Assembly: GCA_944323145.1 (NCBI GenBank)
Contig: CALURJ010000001.1
Coordinates: 62,001-126,000 of the forward strand
Direction of reading: 5' to 3'
Length of the DNA: 64,000 bases
From: Candidatus Gastranaerophilales bacterium
GTDB taxonomy: Bacteria; Cyanobacteriota; Vampirovibrionia; Gastranaerophilales; Gastranaerophilaceae
The translations under genes and the position numbers were made by a program. Below the pieces are notes generated by a model that saw only the letters and a program-made list of their open reading frames with translations, made no database searches and was not told where the DNA came from. Shown here in pieces: positions 43,174 through 51,461 of the stretch (positions are counted from its first letter, which is position 1; the number at the start of each line of letters is the position of its first letter).

Positions 43174-44100
43174 TTACCGGTAATTTGATAATGTTTTATT
43201 AATTCTGTCTACCATTTCTTCTCTTAAAAATTTTGGAGAAATGATTGTACACTGTGTTCCGTAGCGCATTAAGCGCTGTATTAAAAGATTGAGATCTTCA
43301 TTTTTATTTATGATAACTTTGCTTCCATCGTATTCTATTTTATCAAGGCGCTCCCAATCACGTATTTTATAATTTTTTGCAAGCCTGCTTTTTATTCTGT
43401 ATACTACAGTAGTCGGAATTGCCTGTGAAGTGGAGGATATGGGCAGTTGTTTTATTGATTTTATAGAATCTGTCGGGATGTCGTAAACTCGTGTGCCGTT
43501 ATTCCCGAGAACTTTAAGGCATAATTTTCTTTTTTCATAAATTTGTTCAACAGGGGAGCAAAGAAGATTTATTTCTTCTCCTCTCTCGTTTGTAAAAATT
43601 ATTTCGAGTTTTTGTTTGTCCTGACATAATTTTGCGCAATATTTAAGCTGATCTGTTATTTCAGAATTAGAAAATTCCAGATCAAGATTTTGCGTGCTGT
43701 TTTCTATTTGCGTTAAACTCTGGGCAGATTCGTCAAATCTGATTTCAAGCGATCTGATGAAATCTTCAAAATTTGTTTTATTTTTGCCCTCAGGCAGAAT
43801 ATCCTCTGCTTGCTTTAAGAGTTTAATGCTTTTTATGTCATCAATATCAAATTTTAATTTGTATAAAGAGCTCAGCATTTTATACTTGTGGTTAATTTTT
43901 TTTACTTTAATGCCGAATATCTTCATTGCATTCAGATATTTGTTTAAAGTTACATGCGTATTAGATTTTCCGTTATATTCACCGTCGGAAAAGTGGTTTA
44001 TAACTTTTTTAAATTCAACATCTCCTTCATAGAGCATTTTTATGAATTCAAAAAGTTTCACACAGGCATCATTGTATTTTTCTGTCAGTTTTTTAGTCAC
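43174..44100 (-). CDS. WYL-type transcriptional regulator (PafC-like), second of a pair
   Basis: This 308-residue protein has an N-terminal winged-helix-like domain (about 10-85) and a WYL-like middle domain (about 160-225, LEIIFTNERGEEINLLC then KLCLKVLG), with a WCX-like C-terminal extension (about 235-305). The WYL tripeptide itself is not conserved. The start codon is GTG and overlaps the upstream gene by 8 bp. In actinobacteria, such pairs (PafB-PafC) act as a heterodimeric activator of DNA-damage genes; dnaE downstream makes a related role possible. Confidence 0.75.
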   Translation of the reverse strand: MTKKLTEKYNDACVKLFEFIKMLYEGDVEFKKVINHFSDGEYNGKSNTHVTLNKYLNAMKIFGIKVKKINHKYKMLSSLYKLKFDIDDIKSIKLLKQAEDILPEGKNKTNFEDFIRSLEIRFDESAQSLTQIENSTQNLDLEFSNSEITDQLKYCAKLCQDKQKLEIIFTNERGEEINLLCSPVEQIYEKRKLCLKVLGNNGTRVYDIPTDSIKSIKQLPISSTSQAIPTTVVYRIKSRLAKNYKIRDWERLDKIEYDGSKVIINKNEDLNLLIQRLMRYGTQCTIISPKFLREEMVDRINKTLSNYR

Positions 44101-45037
44101 AATAATACCCCGCTTTCATATCTTTTAATAATTCCACAAATTTATCTTTGAATTCATCTGGGTGAATAATTTTACAAAGCGGCCCGTATTCAAGCAGTCT
44201 TTGTTTCAGTAAAAATTCATTTGATGTTACAACTTCAATAATAGTTTTATTTTTACTTCTGTCAATTATTTTTTCATTGTCCTGAAGGCTCACTTTATCA
44301 GGAGCGCAGGCAAGTTCATAAATTACCCGGATATTGTGAATATCATGCGGAATTGTTTTTTCTAATTTTATTTCTTTAATAAGGTTAATTCTGTTTACAA
44401 GAAAGCTTCCGTACTGGTTGTATTCAAAACCGATACCGTAAAGATATAGTTTGCCGTTTGAAATCTCTATTTTGTCTGCAATAATTTCAATATTTTTTTT
44501 CCCGGAATTAGGGGAGCTGTAATTTATAACTATCTGTTCTTTTTTGTCGCAGCAGTCGATTAAATCCTGCAGAAGGCCTTTGTTAATATCTCTAAGCATG
44601 GATATTTTTTTCATATCTTGTACGAATTCGTCATTTTTTATATAACTGCCGATTTTTTCGAAAAAGTTATCCATTGCAAGCAGTTCTTCCACATCCATGT
44701 TTTTTACAATGCTTTTGTAAACCTTTGATATGCTCTGAATTTGCTCAGGAGTTAATTTGAGTTCAAACGGATGTGACAAAATTACGTATCTTGATATTTT
44801 ATCTTCTCCCCTTACTCGTTTTACTTCACAGCCTATTCTTTTAAGAGAATTAATATAAACTCTTAATGTGTCAATTGAAATAGACTCTCTCAAGTATGGA
44901 TGGTTAAGAAAGTAATTGCAGATTTCTTCGTATGATTTCGGCCCTTCTGTAAGAAGCGAAAATAGTACAAGAGCCTTATATCCGGTAAAAGACATTAAAT
45001 TATATGTAACTTTTTGATTTTTTAAGAATTCTTTCAT
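44093..45037 (-). CDS. WYL-type transcriptional regulator (PafB-like), first of a pair
   Basis: The start is placed at ATG 45037, with GGGGAAAA upstream, instead of an in-frame upstream ATG at 45088 that would add 17 unrelated residues. The 314-residue protein has a winged helix (about 10-85; YEEICNYF, TLRVYINSLKRIGCEVKRV), a WYL domain with YLYGIGFEYNQYGSFLVNRI near 200-220 and a C-terminal WCX domain. It overlaps its partner gene by 8 bp, which suggests a heterodimer made in equal amounts. Confidence 0.77.
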   Translation of the reverse strand: MKEFLKNQKVTYNLMSFTGYKALVLFSLLTEGPKSYEEICNYFLNHPYLRESISIDTLRVYINSLKRIGCEVKRVRGEDKISRYVILSHPFELKLTPEQIQSISKVYKSIVKNMDVEELLAMDNFFEKIGSYIKNDEFVQDMKKISMLRDINKGLLQDLIDCCDKKEQIVINYSSPNSGKKNIEIIADKIEISNGKLYLYGIGFEYNQYGSFLVNRINLIKEIKLEKTIPHDIHNIRVIYELACAPDKVSLQDNEKIIDRSKNKTIIEVVTSNEFLLKQRLLEYGPLCKIIHPDEFKDKFVELLKDMKAGYYCD

Positions 45038-45242
45038 TAATTTTCCCCATTCTATTGTACAATAAAATAGAAAGTCATGTCCAAACATGCTCTGTTACTA
45101 TAAATTAACATTGTCAATCAAATTTGTGTAGATATTTACGTAATTTCATTAAATTTTCTTCATTAAGATTTAAGAACTTGAATTTTTCATTGATATTATT
45201 AGGGGCATGGTCAATTGTAAATTTTATTTTATTTTTCTTTAC

Positions 45243-45271
45243 TTGTCAAATTTGTAACTTAGTTTTACATT
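45243..45271 (+). promoter_or_regulatory. Candidate promoter of the anmK leader
   Basis: TTGTCA at 45243-45248 and TACATT at 45266-45271 are separated by 17 bp. The sequence ACTTGTCAA is repeated 34 bp downstream (45241-45249 and 45275-45283), which may be an operator-like direct repeat. Confidence 0.5.
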
Positions 45272-45277
45272 AAAACT

Positions 45278-45506
45278 TGTCAAGGGACCGGTTATTTACC
45301 CGATAATGATATAAGTAATATGAACCGGCGGGATAGTTAGAAAAAAGGAAAAGAAAAAGAGGTGATGGCTTAAATCCTGAGAGGAAGATGATAAAAGATA
45401 AGAAGCGTACAGTAAAGTGCAGTATGATTAGGGATTTTTTTTAAAGATTTTAGGAGATTAAAAAAGATTTTTATTGGGGATAGGAGGATAGTTGTATTTT
45501 TAACTT
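45278..45506 (+). other. Non-coding leader of about 230 nt before anmK
   Basis: This is the only long gene-free stretch outside the tRNA region (45038-45547). It contains an inverted repeat (ACCGGTT at 45287-45293 with AACCGG at 45323-45328), then about 120 nt of purine-rich sequence. One tiny frame, 45389-45445, encodes 18 mostly basic residues after GAGAGGAAG, possibly a leader peptide. The stretch ends in a strong terminator 14 bp before anmK. I do not recognise a known riboswitch consensus. Confidence 0.45.
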
Positions 45507-45533
45507 AAGCTTGCGTTATTGCAAGCTTTTTTA
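45507..45533 (+). terminator. Intrinsic terminator directly before anmK
   Basis: AAGCTTGC pairs with GCAAGCTT around a 6-nt loop, followed by TTTTTTATA. It sits 14 bp before the anmK ATG with no visible promoter or Shine-Dalgarno site in between, so it may act as an attenuator. Confidence 0.85.
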
Positions 45534-45547
45534 TATTATTATATATT

Positions 45548-46675
45548 ATGGAAGAGTTGGAAACAAAACTTGTTATAGGCTTGATGTCCGGAACATCCTG
45601 TGACAGTATTGATGCAGGGTTATGTGAAGTTCGTCCTGATTTGTCTGTCAAACTCATCTCGGGAATTAATTATAAGTATCCTGAACATGTAAGAGCCAAA
45701 ATTTTTCAACTTTTTTCAGGAAATGTTACGGTTAAAGATATATGTCAAATGAATTTTGTCATTGGACATTGTTTTGCTGATGCATGTAAAGTATTGATAG
45801 AAGAACATGGCAAACCCGATTTTATAGCGAGTCACGGACAGACAATATTTCATTATCCGTTTGATGATAAACTAGATAAAATATCTTTGAAAAGTACTTT
45901 ACAAATTGGAGAAAGTTCTGTTATTGCGCAAGAAACCGGCTGCTTAACAATATCAAATTTTAGAGAAGCTGATATGGCAGCAGGCGGCGAAGGTGCCCCT
46001 TTAGTTTGTTTTGCAGATGAAAAATGGTTTAAGCCTTTAAAGAAAAATCTTCTTGTTCAAAACATAGGCGGTATTTCAAATGTTACAGTTATTTCTAAAG
46101 ATTTTCCGACATTCGGTTTTGATACCGGCTTGGGTAATATAATGATTGATTACTGCGCTAACAAGTATTTTAAAATACCTTATGATAAGGACGGAAAATT
46201 TGCAGATTCGGGTAAAGTTTGTGAAAGCTGGCTTGAATGTCTTATGCAGGATGAATATTATTTTAAAGTCCCGCCTAAAACTACGGGGCGTGAATATTTT
46301 TCTGCCGAGTATATTGAAAACGCTCTTCGTTTTGCTCCTAAAAAGCCGGAAGATGTTATCGCTACTGCAACTGCCTTGACTGCAAAAACAATAACTACTG
46401 CTTATGAAAGATTTATTTATCCTGATATTGATATTAAAGAAGTTATTGTAGGCGGAGGTGGAGCATACAATCCTACTTTAATGAAATACTTACGTCATTA
46501 TCTGCCAAAACATATTGATTTAAAAACACATGAAGCATACGGAATTTCAAATAATTTTAAGGAGGTTATGGCGTTTGCTCTTCTCGGTTATTGCACTTAC
46601 TACAATATCCCCAATAATCTGCCTTCATGTACAGGTGCATCTAAAAGAGTCGTAATAGGTAAAGTGGCTAATTGA
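45548..46675 (+). CDS. anmK: Anhydro-N-acetylmuramic acid kinase
   Basis: AnmK opens and phosphorylates 1,6-anhydro-MurNAc from peptidoglycan turnover, giving MurNAc 6-phosphate. The 375-residue protein has the phosphate-binding GLMSGTSCDSIDAG (11-24), SHGQTIFH near 97-104, the GEGAPLV segment near 149-155 and VQNIGGISNVT near 170-180. Length is typical. It is preceded by a terminator-bounded leader and lacks an obvious ribosome site, which is unusual in this window. No murQ or nagZ is adjacent. Confidence 0.93.
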   Translation: MEELETKLVIGLMSGTSCDSIDAGLCEVRPDLSVKLISGINYKYPEHVRAKIFQLFSGNVTVKDICQMNFVIGHCFADACKVLIEEHGKPDFIASHGQTIFHYPFDDKLDKISLKSTLQIGESSVIAQETGCLTISNFREADMAAGGEGAPLVCFADEKWFKPLKKNLLVQNIGGISNVTVISKDFPTFGFDTGLGNIMIDYCANKYFKIPYDKDGKFADSGKVCESWLECLMQDEYYFKVPPKTTGREYFSAEYIENALRFAPKKPEDVIATATALTAKTITTAYERFIYPDIDIKEVIVGGGGAYNPTLMKYLRHYLPKHIDLKTHEAYGISNNFKEVMAFALLGYCTYYNIPNNLPSCTGASKRVVIGKVAN

Positions 46676-46795
46676 TTTCAATGCGTTTTAGTATATTATT
46701 TTTTTATTATTAATATTTGTAAAATTAATTTACTTAAAGTGTTTATTTTTATTTTTACGATTATTATATAAGTGTACTAAAAAGGAGAAAAAATT

Positions 46796-47050
46796 ATGGC
46801 AATACCAGGAATTAAAATTACTCAATCAGCTATTGATTCATATAAAGCATCAAGAGCATTATATGATGTTCATTCTATTGGCAGAGATACTGCCGTAGAG
46901 ATTGCAAAAGAATCTGCCGCAATGGGCAGGCAACCAATAACATCTGTTTTAAATCAAAAACCTGTATCTCAAATTGCAGATGCTATCTCTTATGCAGTTT
47001 CTCATGGAACCCCTGAAAAAGTAGCTAACAATTTAGATACTATTGTTTAA
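46796..47050 (+). CDS. Small hypothetical protein
   Basis: This 84-residue helical protein (IKITQSAIDSYKASRALYD, then a serine/alanine-rich half) has AAAGGAG 9 bp before its ATG. No domain, signal peptide or membrane segment is seen. It overlaps the end of the convergent nnrD gene by 11 bp. Real coding is supported by the strong ribosome site and a clean composition; function is unknown. Confidence 0.65.
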   Translation: MAIPGIKITQSAIDSYKASRALYDVHSIGRDTAVEIAKESAAMGRQPITSVLNQKPVSQIADAISYAVSHGTPEKVANNLDTIV

Positions 47051-47855
47051 TATAGTATTTTAAAGCATAAGGAATGTACCTGATTGTATCGGATGCCAGA
47101 ACTCCGTAAGCAGTCAGGTCATTTTTTGCAAGGTCTCCCGCAAGTCCATGAAGATATACCCCTAGAACGGCTGCATCAAATAAATTCATATGCTGCGCAA
47201 GTAATCCCGCTATCATTCCGGCAAGCACATCTCCGCTTCCGGCTTTAGCAAGTGCGCTGTTACCTGTCGTATTATAATATACAGTTCCGTATTGAGAACA
47301 TACAATTGTATTGTGCGATTTAAGTACTGTTATACAGTTATATTTTTTTGTTATTTCTTTTGCGCTGTCTTCCATATTCATAAGAACATGGTCAAGCGAG
47401 CAGTTTAACAATCTTGAAGCTTCTTTAGGATGCGGAGTCAAAATAACATTTTCCGGAAGTTTAATTTTGTCTTTAGCAAGAATGTTTAAACCGTCTGCGT
47501 CTATTACTGTCGGAAGTTTTTCAGCAAGAGAAACTGTTTTTTTGAAGAGTTCACATGCTTCTTCTGTTGTTGAAAGACCGCATCCTATCAATAAAACTGT
47601 TGAGTTTTTTATAACTTCAGGGATTTTGTTTACCGGTGCCAGTACAATTTCAGGTGCAAAAACAGAGGCTGCTTTTAATACATTTTCATGGCTTGCCAGC
47701 TCTACATATCCTGCGCCGGTTTTTAATGCCGCAATAGAAGAAAGACAGGCTGCTCCTGTCATATATTCTGAACCTGATACATTTAAAATTTTTCCAAATG
47801 AGCCTTTATTGGAATTCTCGTTTCTTTGCGGAAGTTTTGGAATATTATAGCCCAT
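47040..47855 (-). CDS. nnrD: ADP/ATP-dependent NAD(P)H-hydrate dehydratase
   Basis: NnrD repairs hydrated NAD(P)H. The 271-residue ribokinase-like protein has GSGDVLAGMIAGLL (near 210-223) as the active-site loop, VIDADGLNIL near 133-142 and LTPHPKEASRLL near 155-166. It lacks the N-terminal NnrE epimerase domain that is fused in many bacteria, so the epimerase must be separate or absent. Its start overlaps the end of trmL by 11 bp. Confidence 0.92.
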   Translation of the reverse strand: MGYNIPKLPQRNENSNKGSFGKILNVSGSEYMTGAACLSSIAALKTGAGYVELASHENVLKAASVFAPEIVLAPVNKIPEVIKNSTVLLIGCGLSTTEEACELFKKTVSLAEKLPTVIDADGLNILAKDKIKLPENVILTPHPKEASRLLNCSLDHVLMNMEDSAKEITKKYNCITVLKSHNTIVCSQYGTVYYNTTGNSALAKAGSGDVLAGMIAGLLAQHMNLFDAAVLGVYLHGLAGDLAKNDLTAYGVLASDTIRYIPYALKYYIKQ

Positions 47856-48294
47856 TTTGTCTTATAGCCTCATAGGTTACGATTGCAACGGAATTTGAAA
47901 GGTTTAAACTTCTTTGGCCCTCTTTCATTGGGATTGTCAAAGCATTTTTATCTTTTACGTAAATATCAGGTAAACCTCTTGTTTCCGGTCCGAAAACAAG
48001 AAAATCTCCCTCTTGAAATTTTACATCAGTGTATAACCTTTTTGTTTTTGTTGTCAGATAATAAAAATTAGCACACTTATTTGCTTCAAACAATTCTTCC
48101 ATTGTATCAACTTTATGGATATCAACACTGTCCCAGTAGTCTAATCCCGCCCGTTTTGTGTATTTGCTTGAAAGAGAGAATCCTAATTTCCCAACAAGAT
48201 AAAGGCTCGCTCCGGTGCAGGCGCAAAGTCTTGCAATATTCCCAGTATTTTGCGGGATTTCAGGTTCATACAAAACTATATTGAGTTTAGCCAT
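47845..48294 (-). CDS. trmL: tRNA (cytidine/uridine(34)-2'-O)-methyltransferase
   Basis: TrmL 2'-O-methylates the wobble base of certain tRNA-Leu species using SAM. The protein of about 150 residues is a minimal SPOUT enzyme with LYEPEIPQNTGNIARLCA near 6-23, VFGPETRGLP near 98-107 and RSLNLSNSVAIVTYEA near 127-142 forming the SAM-binding knot. The start is set at ATG 48294, whose product begins MAKLNIVLYEP; the upstream in-frame ATG at 48339 lies inside pgsA. The AAGGA site is within the last codons of pgsA. Confidence 0.92.
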   Translation of the reverse strand: MAKLNIVLYEPEIPQNTGNIARLCACTGASLYLVGKLGFSLSSKYTKRAGLDYWDSVDIHKVDTMEELFEANKCANFYYLTTKTKRLYTDVKFQEGDFLVFGPETRGLPDIYVKDKNALTIPMKEGQRSLNLSNSVAIVTYEAIRQNGL

Positions 48295-48301
48295 AGCATC
48301 A

Positions 48302-48919
48302 TTAATCCTTATTAAATAATTTCGGACTTTCAACAACAACCGGAATCGCTCTTACAACGCAGAAAATAATCGCAGCCCAGACAAAAATCATGGTTATTAA
48401 ATGCAATGTTGGTGTCCCTTCCCAAAGTTCCATTCCGGGAGTATTTACCGCAATCAAAAGAAGGAAAGCAAGAACCTTTGCAACCGCATAGCTTATTCTC
48501 ATAAATCTTGATGCACAAATAAATTTTCCCCAGGAAGTGGATTGCATGGTTTTGTCCCCGAAAGCGGTCATACCTTTAGAAAGAGCAACGCTGCGGATCC
48601 CGTCAGTCGTAAATGCTCTTGCAACACATACGAGTGGAAATAAAATATTTATCCAGCCCATTACGGCAAACACTGTCCAGTATGAAACTTCAACAATTCT
48701 GTCCCCTAAAATATCAAGAACAGAACCCCATTCTGAAGATTGATTTAATTTTCTTGCCAGATACCCGTCAAGACCGTCCATTGAAAACGCAGCAATTGTC
48801 AGGATAAATGCCAGCAAATAGGCCCAGGTTGTCTGTTCATACAAAAGAGCAATTGCAGCATAAGCTACAAAAATCCTTGATATTGAAACTATGTTTGCAA
48901 GATTATTTTTTATATTCAT
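48302..48919 (-). CDS. pgsA: CDP-alcohol phosphatidyltransferase, probably phosphatidylglycerophosphate synthase
   Basis: This integral membrane enzyme joins CDP-diacylglycerol to glycerol 3-phosphate. The 205-residue protein has the full family motif, DG-x2-AR-x8-G-x3-D-x3-D, in DGLDGYLARKLNQSSEWG and the following LDILGD (near 48-75). It has about six membrane segments. PgsA is the likeliest member, though phosphatidylinositol-type synthases share the motif. It is in a run with trmL and nnrD on the same strand. Confidence 0.88.
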   Translation of the reverse strand: MNIKNNLANIVSISRIFVAYAAIALLYEQTTWAYLLAFILTIAAFSMDGLDGYLARKLNQSSEWGSVLDILGDRIVEVSYWTVFAVMGWINILFPLVCVARAFTTDGIRSVALSKGMTAFGDKTMQSTSWGKFICASRFMRISYAVAKVLAFLLLIAVNTPGMELWEGTPTLHLITMIFVWAAIIFCVVRAIPVVVESPKLFNKD

Positions 48920-48940
48920 ATTTATGCCTCTCTTTATATG

Positions 48941-49939
48941 TTATTTTTTAGTTCTGGACAGCGCAAAATTAACTTCATCAAGTTTTTTTACTTTGTCACC
49001 GAGCATAATTTTTTCGGCTTCTTCAAGTATTTGTGTGACCATACAGCCGTTGTCGCCGTCAGAACGCGCTTTTTTACCGGTTGAACAGCAGCTTATAAAA
49101 TGCTGGCATTCAAGTTTGAGAGGTTCAATTTCTAAATAATCAAGTTTAATATTTTGAGTATTATCTTTTACAAAGTTGTCAAAAATAACAAGTTTATTTT
49201 CAGGAACAGTGTCATCTAAAATAGCTGTTGCTTTTGTCCCTCTGACAAGAAGCTGTACATGTTTTCTCGGAGTAATCCAACTGTCTGAGATATGGCCTAT
49301 TACGCCATCTTCAAATTGTATACCTATGTGGGTTATATCCATTATTTCGTTTTGATCGGAAGAACATCCGAGCGCAGAAATAACATGCACAGGTGCTTTA
49401 CCTGTTACATAACTTATCATGGAAACATCATGCGGTGCTAAATCCCACATTACGCTTCTGTCATTTTTGAAGTAATTTACGTTTAATCTGTCGCTTTGTG
49501 CATAGATTATTTTCCCGAGAACACCATCTTCTATAAGCATTTTTAATCTGTTTACGGCAGGATGATAAAGCAGAAGATGTCCTACCATTAGAACAAGCCC
49601 TTTGTCATGTGCAAGCTGTGTTAAATCTCTTGCCTCTGCGGCAACCGTTGAAATAGGTTTTTCAACATAAACATTTTTACCTGCCTCGAGCATAGCTTTA
49701 ACCATTTTGTAATGTGTATGGCTTGGTGTTACAACACACACTCCGGTTATTTCTTTGTTGTTAATGATGTCATGAAAATCTTTTGTAACTTTAACTCCCG
49801 AATACTGTTCAGTTACTTTTTTTAAATTTTCATCATCAATATCGCAAACTGTATCTAAAACATTCAGATTATAGAAATTTCGGACAATATTTCTTCCCCA
49901 TACACCGCAGCCTATTACCGCAACTTTTTGTTCACTCAT
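48941..49939 (-). CDS. Gfo/Idh/MocA family NAD(P)-dependent sugar oxidoreductase
   Basis: This 332-residue protein has a Rossmann fold with GCGVWGR near 10-16, the conserved EKPIS (about 93-97), and the segment VMWDLAPHDV near 163-172 where the active-site His is expected. The pattern resembles WlbA-type UDP-sugar 3-dehydrogenases or scyllo-inositol dehydrogenases. A GT2 glycosyltransferase gene lies just upstream, so a role in a nucleotide-sugar pathway for surface glycans is plausible. No exact substrate can be given. Confidence 0.83.
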   Translation of the reverse strand: MSEQKVAVIGCGVWGRNIVRNFYNLNVLDTVCDIDDENLKKVTEQYSGVKVTKDFHDIINNKEITGVCVVTPSHTHYKMVKAMLEAGKNVYVEKPISTVAAEARDLTQLAHDKGLVLMVGHLLLYHPAVNRLKMLIEDGVLGKIIYAQSDRLNVNYFKNDRSVMWDLAPHDVSMISYVTGKAPVHVISALGCSSDQNEIMDITHIGIQFEDGVIGHISDSWITPRKHVQLLVRGTKATAILDDTVPENKLVIFDNFVKDNTQNIKLDYLEIEPLKLECQHFISCCSTGKKARSDGDNGCMVTQILEEAEKIMLGDKVKKLDEVNFALSRTKK

Positions 49940-50027
49940 TTTAAATTCCCTAATTCTTATCTAATACTAATAACATCATACGACACAAAGATTAATTTGC
50001 AAATTATTAAAGAAGTTTTTACAAAAG

Positions 50028-50885
50028 TTATTGCTGTTTATTTTGCGCAGCCTGGACTCTTAACTGGTGCATCTGCTCACATCTTTCAAAGAAAAGTTCT
50101 TTATCTTCTTCCGGGAAAAATGTTGAAAGTTTTTCAAGAAGCGGTCTTGGAAATTCTGAAGTTTCAGACATTTTTGTGAGAATTTCATCGTTAAGCGAGT
50201 ACATTGTTCTGTAATTTTTATTAAATATTGATTTGGTTTCGGCTACAGCCCTTTGCTGGCTTTGCTGTACTTTTTCACCTAATTTGTATGTTACGTAATT
50301 AGTGTCAAAGTAAACAGGTTTGTATCTTTTTAAAATAATCCTCATTATTAAATCATAATCTGCAAGAAGTTTGAATTTTTCATCAAAGAACCCTTCTTTT
50401 TCAATCATTGATTTTTTGAAGAACATTGCCTGTCTGGCACATGGCAGTACCTGAAAAACTGTGTGCATAGCAGGTGCAAATAAAAATACAAATCCTTCAG
50501 GATGTCTGCAATATGCAGGGGAAAAAGAAAAATCTGCATTGTTAGCTTCCATAAGATTTACAATATCATATATTGCGGTTATATCATGAATAAAGTCATC
50601 GCAGCTTAAAAAAGTTACATATTTGCCTTTAGCACGCATTACCCCCTTATTGTAAGCTTCGAATTTTCCGGTATCTCTTTCTGAAAAAAAGGTAAGAAAT
50701 CCTTGATTTTTGTATGCTTTCAAAAGCTCAACGGTTCCGTCATTTGAGAGATTATCAATAACAAGATGTTCAATGTTCGGGTAAGTCTGTATATCAAGCA
50801 GTTTTATTAAAAGATTAAAGTCATCTGCCATATTGTTTTCAAGTAAATTATGCGTAGGTGTGATAATCGTAACGAAAGGTTCCAT
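50028..50885 (-). CDS. GT2-family glycosyltransferase
   Basis: This 285-residue soluble GT-A enzyme has TIITPTHNLLE at the start, VIDNLSNDGT near 42-51, GKYVTFLSCDDFIHD near 89-103 as the DxD-like site, and a pattern in its middle (LADYDLIMRI) typical of family 2. The tail is Gln/Arg-rich. It precedes the Gfo/Idh oxidoreductase gene on the same strand with 88 bp between them. Acceptor and donor sugars are unknown. Confidence 0.86.
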   Translation of the reverse strand: MEPFVTIITPTHNLLENNMADDFNLLIKLLDIQTYPNIEHLVIDNLSNDGTVELLKAYKNQGFLTFFSERDTGKFEAYNKGVMRAKGKYVTFLSCDDFIHDITAIYDIVNLMEANNADFSFSPAYCRHPEGFVFLFAPAMHTVFQVLPCARQAMFFKKSMIEKEGFFDEKFKLLADYDLIMRIILKRYKPVYFDTNYVTYKLGEKVQQSQQRAVAETKSIFNKNYRTMYSLNDEILTKMSETSEFPRPLLEKLSTFFPEEDKELFFERCEQMHQLRVQAAQNKQQ

Positions 50886-51041
50886 TTTTTACTCCTTTTA
50901 ATAATTAATATTAGCATATTTACACGTGTTTTTCTAATTGTTACGAGATGTAAATTCTGAGTGTAAAATATAACAAAAATAATTAACTTCGAGTAAAAAT
51001 GTATACGGTTGAGTGTTTATTAAGAATATTAGGAGGTAATT

Positions 51042-51461
51042 ATGAGTCAAAGTACTACAGTTACGCCTTTTGAAGTCGGTGTTATGTCAGCGGTTGTCGG
51101 TGCCGGTGTTGGTTATGCTCTTGCCCCGAGAAAGTATAATCTCGAGCAGTTATTAACGATAGAGCCTGATGTTTTTGAAAAATCTATTTCAAAAAAGGAT
51201 TTGAGAAAGGCTACTGATGCCCAAAAAATTGCTTACAACGCAATTTCTGATGCAAGAGATGCAATAATCAAGGCCTCAAAATCTAATACTGCAGAAACAA
51301 AACTTATGGAATTAATGAAATCTCCTGATCTTGATTCCGCGTACAGGTCAATCAAAGGATTTTTACCGAAAGCAAGAGCACAATCTGCAGTTGTTTTAGG
51401 CATAATCGGCGGTGCTGTCGGAACTATTGCCAGAATGGTTTATAACCAAAAGAAGGCCTAA
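51042..51461 (+). CDS. Hypothetical protein with two glycine-rich hydrophobic segments
   Basis: This 139-residue protein has hydrophobic segments at about 12-30 (VMSAVVGAGVGYALAP) and at about 110-130 (SAVVLGIIGGAVGTIARMV), both with GxxxG spacing, flanking a soluble helical middle. It may be a membrane-associated or glycine-zipper protein. AGGAGGTAATT directly before the ATG is an optimal ribosome site. The stop overlaps the convergent dacB end by 4 bp. Function is unknown. Confidence 0.65.
   Translation: MSQSTTVTPFEVGVMSAVVGAGVGYALAPRKYNLEQLLTIEPDVFEKSISKKDLRKATDAQKIAYNAISDARDAIIKASKSNTAETKLMELMKSPDLDSAYRSIKGFLPKARAQSAVVLGIIGGAVGTIARMVYNQKKA

Noticed and set aside
45389-45445. An 18-residue frame after GAGAGGAAG in the anmK leader as a protein-coding gene
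   Set aside because: Too short and without a recognisable family; kept only as a possible leader peptide.
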